From JBBTVI01 sp038063315 (GTDB lineage Bacteria; Patescibacteriota; Minisyncoccia; Sungbacterales; HO2-52-23), in contig JBBTVI010000035.1 in NCBI GenBank assembly GCA_038063315.1, positions 1-9,525 on the forward strand: DNA of 9,525 bases. Direction: 5' to 3'. The notes under the pieces are model-generated. The model did not search any database. It was not told where the DNA came from and worked only from the letters and a program-made list of their open reading frames with translations. Positions 6,437-9,525 of the stretch are shown here, piece by piece (the stretch's first letter is position 1; each line of letters begins with the position of its first letter). A program made the translations under genes and the position numbers.

Positions 6437-6504
6437 TTATGCACACCTTTTATTGCATTAGATTATGCTATATAATAACTTATATTATTAAAAAGTTATC
6501 CACA
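6437..6504 (+). promoter_or_regulatory. Two DnaA-box-like sites flanking a very A/T-rich stretch
   Basis: TTATGCACA (6437-6445) and TTATCCACA (6496-6504) both match TTATNCACA on the same strand, and both sit in the longer repeat AAGTTATNCACACC. The 47 bases at 6448-6494 contain only six G or C. The design recalls a small origin unwinding region, but no replication gene is near. Transcriptional control of the fibre gene by DnaA or another protein is equally possible. Confidence 0.35.
6466..6476 (+). promoter_or_regulatory. Probable extended -10 promoter of the fibre gene
   Basis: TGC directly before TATATA (6469-6474) forms an extended -10 site; a TATAAT overlaps at 6471-6476. No good -35 box lies at the right distance. 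It would give a leader of about 80 nt with a hairpin (ACCGC/GCGGT) before ATG 6565. Confidence 0.4.
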
Positions 6505-6564
6505 CCGCTGTTTGCGGTGGGTCGCAGAATTTATTAAAAAAAACTTCTTTTCATTTATTTAACT

Positions 6565-8289
6565 ATGACGAGCTTCAAAAAGTTTTCTTTGAAAAATGGC
6601 ATTCCGGCGGTTTCACTCGCGACGGGAATGCTTTTGGCGATGGGTGTTACTGTTTTTGCAACATCAATCGGCACGGACGTGTCCGTGACCGGGGATCTGA
6701 CGATCACATCGGGCGCGCGCGTCGGCGCCGATGCAACGCCGGGCAATATTACGGCGCTCGCAAATGATTCGCTGTTTGTCGAGGGCCAGTCGGAATTTGA
6801 CGGCATTGCGTGGTTTGACGGGTCGCTCCGCGCCTCAAGCACGCTTTTGGTGACCGGAGCCGCGACATTTTACGGTAATACGACATTAACTGATGCGACA
6901 ACCACGAATTTTGCCGTATCAAATTCTGCATCGACATCGCTTTTGACCGTCTCTGGAACTGGCACGTTTGACGGGTCGCTCCGCGCCTCAAGCACGCTTT
7001 TGGTGACCGGAGCCGCGACANNNNNNNNNNNNNNNNNNNNNNNNNNNNNNNNNNNNNNNNNNNNNNNNNNNNNNNNNNNNNNNNNNNNNNNNNNNNNNNN
7101 NNNNNNNNNNNNNNNNNNNNCGACAACCACGAATTTTGCCGTATCAAATTCTGCATCGACATCGCTTTTGACCGTGTCCGCATCGTCAACTCTAACCCGT
7201 CTTGGACTGAGCGGAGCTTTCTTCTCCACGTCCAATGCGACATCTGCGCTTGCCGCGGGCGTCAATGTGACGTCCGGATGTTTTGCGGTGAACGGAACGT
7301 GCGTTGGCGGAGCGGGCGCACTCATCGGCGGTTCCAATACGCAAATTCAGTATAACAATTCGAGTTCTTTCGGCGGGGCGTCGAACTTTGTTTATCAAAA
7401 CAGCAGGGTGGGGATAGGAACAACAACGCCTGGCGCGCTTCTTTCTTTGAGCGCGGGCGATTTCATTCTATCGGGAGCGAATATAATTTATGCGTCATCG
7501 TCAACCTCGACTCTCATTGCCGGTTCAGCGATCGCATTGGCATACGCAACATCCTCGGCGGATATCCCATTTCTCCGATTTGATACGGCTAATACCCGTT
7601 TGGGCATCAGCACGTCTACTCCAACGGCGACGCTGACCGTCGGTGGGGCCGGGAACATCTATGCGGTGGGTGGATTGGGTATTGGGGTGGCGACGACAAC
7701 CGCGGGCGCGATTGAGACAACGGGCAATGCGCTTTTCGGTGATGCGGCCGGAGATGCCGCTGCATTCAATGCGGCAACGATTAGATTCAATAATGCGGGG
7801 ACAACGTCTATTCCGTCGGCCAACGCCGCGGGTTGGGCTATTGCAACGTCCTCGGCGGATGTGCCGTTTGTGCGCTACGATACATCGAATTATCGCATCG
7901 GCGTTGGCACAACGAGTCCCAGTTGGACTTTCTCAGTGGCAGGGGACGCGTTGGTTTCGGGGAATCTCCGGGTTGGAGCGAATAGCAGCGTATCCGGCAT
8001 CATCCATGGGTTCTGCGATTTCGGCGCTATTGATGCGCAAACCACCATTGCCGCAACTACGACAGGCGCGGTTGCGTGCACCACGCAGGCGCCAGCTGGT
8101 CTTAGCGCCGGAGACAAAGTGTGGCTCACGGCTTCAACAAGCGCGATTGGCATCCTTCCTGGTACTTTCATCTATACCGGCATGGCGTCGTCCACGGCAG
8201 CGAATCGCATTCAGGCATTGATTTATAACACCAGCGGTGGCACGCTGACAATTCCGACGACAACCTGGCAATATCTCATTATTAAGTAA
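6565..8289 (+). CDS. Exported repetitive fibre/adhesin-like protein with tail-fibre motifs, interrupted by assembly gap
   Basis: Predicted surface fibre, 574 residues as assembled (34 unknown). Signal peptide about 1-33, ending 'VFATS'. Residues 84-205 are tandem 51-residue repeats containing 'FDGSLRASSTLLVTGAA' and 'TTTNFAVSNSASTSLLTVS'; the 100-N gap lies inside them. Then come 'SGCFAVNGTC' (237-246), 'GGSNTQIQYNN' (255-265), and three copies of a motif seen in phage tail fibres and CPR surface proteins: RVGIGTTTP (281), RLGISTSTP (345), RIGVGTTSP (444). The second and third belong to a duplicated segment with a 99-residue period ('ATSSAD.PF.R.DT'). The C-terminal beta domain, about 480-574, has Cys484 and Cys505 and ends 'WQYLIIK'. 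ATG 6565 lacks a Shine-Dalgarno site. A receptor-binding or attachment role is inferred from style only. It is probably cotranscribed with the next gene. Confidence 0.82.
   Translation: MTSFKKFSLKNGIPAVSLATGMLLAMGVTVFATSIGTDVSVTGDLTITSGARVGADATPGNITALANDSLFVEGQSEFDGIAWFDGSLRASSTLLVTGAATFYGNTTLTDATTTNFAVSNSASTSLLTVSGTGTFDGSLRASSTLLVTGAATXXXXXXXXXXXXXXXXXXXXXXXXXXXXXXXXXXTTTNFAVSNSASTSLLTVSASSTLTRLGLSGAFFSTSNATSALAAGVNVTSGCFAVNGTCVGGAGALIGGSNTQIQYNNSSSFGGASNFVYQNSRVGIGTTTPGALLSLSAGDFILSGANIIYASSSTSTLIAGSAIALAYATSSADIPFLRFDTANTRLGISTSTPTATLTVGGAGNIYAVGGLGIGVATTTAGAIETTGNALFGDAAGDAAAFNAATIRFNNAGTTSIPSANAAGWAIATSSADVPFVRYDTSNYRIGVGTTSPSWTFSVAGDALVSGNLRVGANSSVSGIIHGFCDFGAIDAQTTIAATTTGAVACTTQAPAGLSAGDKVWLTASTSAIGILPGTFIYTGMASSTAANRIQALIYNTSGGTLTIPTTTWQYLIIK
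6814..7175 (+). repeat. Tandem 153-bp in-frame repeat in the fibre gene
   Basis: Unit 1 starts at 6814 and unit 2 at 6967, a 153-bp period (51 codons). The first 54 bp of the two units are identical (6814-6867 and 6967-7020). After the gap, 7121-7175 is identical to 6896-6950 over 55 bp. The near-perfect identity points to recent duplication or gene conversion. The repeat number is not known because of the gap. Confidence 0.9.
7021..7120. other. Assembly gap of exactly 100 N
   Basis: Placeholder gap inside the tandem repeat. From the flanks, a two-unit array needs only 28 missing bases here (copy of 6868-6895); each additional unit adds 153. Since 100 and 28 leave the same remainder on division by 3, the frame stays open by luck. 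The N run should not be read as true length. Confidence 0.95.
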
Positions 8290-8323
8290 TGCATCTCAGG
8301 CGGCACGCAATAAAAAAAACATT

Positions 8324-9346
8324 ATGAAGCGATTATTTTCCATTGCCGTTCTCGCGTTGGGATTCCTGCCTTTTGCCGTTTTTGCGCAAAACGTCACCAC
8401 AGGGAATGACGTGACGCTTGTTTTGCCGTCGGATGGAACGCAATATACGCTGAAAACAAACAGCAATTTCGATTCTTTGTTAGTGAATAACAGCGATTTC
8501 TCCTTTACGATGTCTGCCGGAATGTATGTGGATATCATCTCTCCGGATAAGAAAAAGCTGACCAATTCCAAGAATGTGGCGACTGAATGCGAGAGTAGCC
8601 AGTCGCGTGTCTATATCGCGCTTGATCCGGGTGCTACGAGCCAGACAATCACGGTGACGCCGAGCGGTTCCTGCACAACGCAGAGCAGCGGCGGAGGCGG
8701 CAGCATCGGCGGAGGAGGTGGTAGCGGAGGAGGGGGCGGTTGGACGCCGCCGGCGCCGCCACCAGCCCCACCGCCTGCTTCACCACCACCCGCTGTATCA
8801 ACACCAATACCGATGCCTCCACCGTCCGCTCCGTTGACAATTGAAGAGATCCAGGCGCAGATTGTGGCGATCATGGCAAAGATTGCGGCGTTGCGCGCAG
8901 GGCAGGCGGCTCCGCCGTCAGGTGTTCCTGCGACGGTTGTCGCGCGTCCATCGCTTGTTGCACAAAAGGTATCTCCGGTGTTTAATTCAGGACTCGGCCG
9001 CGGCAGCCGGAATGCGGATGTCCGCCGGCTGCAAAAGCTGTTGAATCGCGATCCGGACACTACGGTTGATACAACGGGCGTCGGTGCGCCGGGGAATGAA
9101 TCCGATTATTTCGGCGCATTGACCGAACGCGCAGTCCAGCGCTTCCAAAAAAAATACGGCATCGCGGGACCGGGTGTTGCGGGTTACGGATATGTGGGGC
9201 CGAAAACGCGCGCCAAACTAGCTGAGGTTTTCGGCGGGACTCCTGTTTCGATGGAGGCACCCGCGAGTCCTGATGCACGCATCCGCTCGATTCAACAGCA
9301 GATCCAGGACATTCAAAACAGGATTAATGCCCTGCAAAATCGGTAG
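8324..9346 (+). CDS. Exported peptidoglycan-binding protein with Gly/Pro-rich linker and coiled coil
   Basis: Predicted envelope protein of 340 residues. Order: signal peptide 1-21 (cut after 'VFA'); small beta domain about 22-118 with Cys89 and Cys117; Gly-rich stretch 123-139; Pro-rich stretch 141-169; helix about 171-192; PG_binding_1-type domain 223-303 with 'GSRNADVRRLQKLLN', 'APGNESDYFG' at 255-264, 'AVQRFQKKYG' and 'GPKTRAKL'; Gln-rich coiled coil 317-340. The PG domain has the same pattern as that of the large surface protein but is near the C-terminus rather than the N-terminus. The gene starts 34 bp after the fibre gene with no terminator between, so one transcript is likely, and the protein may anchor or organise the fibre. 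No hydrolase residues are seen. ATG 8324 follows an A tract without a Shine-Dalgarno site. Confidence 0.88.
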   Translation: MKRLFSIAVLALGFLPFAVFAQNVTTGNDVTLVLPSDGTQYTLKTNSNFDSLLVNNSDFSFTMSAGMYVDIISPDKKKLTNSKNVATECESSQSRVYIALDPGATSQTITVTPSGSCTTQSSGGGGSIGGGGGSGGGGGWTPPAPPPAPPPASPPPAVSTPIPMPPPSAPLTIEEIQAQIVAIMAKIAALRAGQAAPPSGVPATVVARPSLVAQKVSPVFNSGLGRGSRNADVRRLQKLLNRDPDTTVDTTGVGAPGNESDYFGALTERAVQRFQKKYGIAGPGVAGYGYVGPKTRAKLAEVFGGTPVSMEAPASPDARIRSIQQQIQDIQNRINALQNR

Positions 9347-9378
9347 TTACGGACTTCCTTACACTGATTTGTTTTTTC

Positions 9379-9427
9379 AAAATCCCCCTCTTTCCCCCTT
9401 TGCCAAAGGGGGATTAATGGGGATTTT
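9379..9427 (+). terminator. Nested palindrome, terminator of the fibre/anchor operon and dispersed repeat
   Basis: Outer arms AAAATCCCC (9379-9387) and GGGGATTTT (9419-9427) enclose an inner stem TCCCCCTTT (9393-9401) / AAAGGGGGA (9405-9413) with loop GCC. A T run follows. It starts 32 bp after the stop codon. The CCCCCTTTG..CAAAGGGGG core is of a type seen as a dispersed intergenic repeat in many bacteria, so here a repeat probably doubles as terminator. Confidence 0.75.
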
Positions 9428-9432
9428 TCTTC

Positions 9433-9525
9433 GTAACCCCTCACGGCCCTATCGCGACTCCCTCTACATACGTCATTGCGAGGAGTCAGACGATCCTTCG
9501 CGGAGTTTATCCTGAGTGCAGTCGA
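9433..9525 (+). mobile_element. Second copy (5' part) of the MITE-like element, cut by the window end
   Basis: GTAACCCCTCACGGCC (9433-9448) matches the left end of the element at 1659-1674 in 15 of 16 bases. After 22 bp (23 in the first copy) comes CGTCATTGCGAGGA at 9471, as in the first copy. Beyond that the copies differ: this one runs into a 'CTTCGCGGAGTTTATCCTG' sequence. The right end is outside the window, so completeness cannot be judged. Confidence 0.65.

Noticed and set aside
9273..9515. Plus-strand 80-codon frame at the window end
   Set aside because: It overlaps the end of the peptidoglycan-binding gene in another frame, then runs through the terminator and the second MITE copy.
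1..9525. CRISPR array, tRNA or rRNA genes, or transposase
   Set aside because: No spaced direct repeats of CRISPR type, no tRNA cloverleaf, no rRNA sequence and no transposase frame were found on either strand.

Overview
The window looks like a piece of a Candidate Phyla Radiation genome, most likely Parcubacteria/Patescibacteria. This is inferred from protein style, not from a marker gene. The evidence is two exported proteins with a 'PGNE..YFG' peptidoglycan-binding domain, a Thr/Ser-rich fibre protein with the 'GIGTTTP' tail-fibre motif, A/T-rich gene starts without Shine-Dalgarno sites, and several dispersed palindromic repeats. TGA ends the histidine kinase gene and is not read through, so the standard bacterial code applies. 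The DNA starts inside a gene, ends inside a repeat and holds a 100-N scaffold gap, so the ends may be assembly breaks.

Layout. Positions 1-197 hold the end of an MNT-type nucleotidyltransferase. Positions 198-524 hold a hairpin, a strong promoter, a compact three-way-junction RNA starting at the predicted transcription start, and a terminator. Positions 525-1646 encode a soluble PAS-histidine kinase with no response regulator in view. A 196-bp MITE-like element follows at once, with 16-bp terminal inverted repeats and a perfect 8-bp target duplication. Positions 1863-2392 hold three promoter-like sites and a hairpin-rich leader. Positions 2393-6136 encode a 1247-residue exported modular surface protein with its own terminator. 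Positions 6137-6564 hold that terminator, a second palindromic repeat, two DnaA-box-like 9-mers around a very A/T-rich stretch, and a likely promoter. Positions 6565-8289 encode a repetitive exported fibre/adhesin-like protein, broken by the gap inside a 153-bp tandem repeat. Positions 8324-9346, 34 bp further on, encode a smaller exported peptidoglycan-binding protein. A palindromic terminator and the start of a second MITE copy close the window.

Together the three exported genes look like a cell-surface locus. Two proteins carry wall-anchoring domains plus coiled coils, and the one between them is a repetitive fibre whose length could change in whole 51-residue steps. The fibre and small anchor genes are probably one transcript; the large gene is separate. 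Functions of the large beta-rich regions are not established by sequence alone. The most novel-looking item is the unidentified structured RNA upstream of the kinase.
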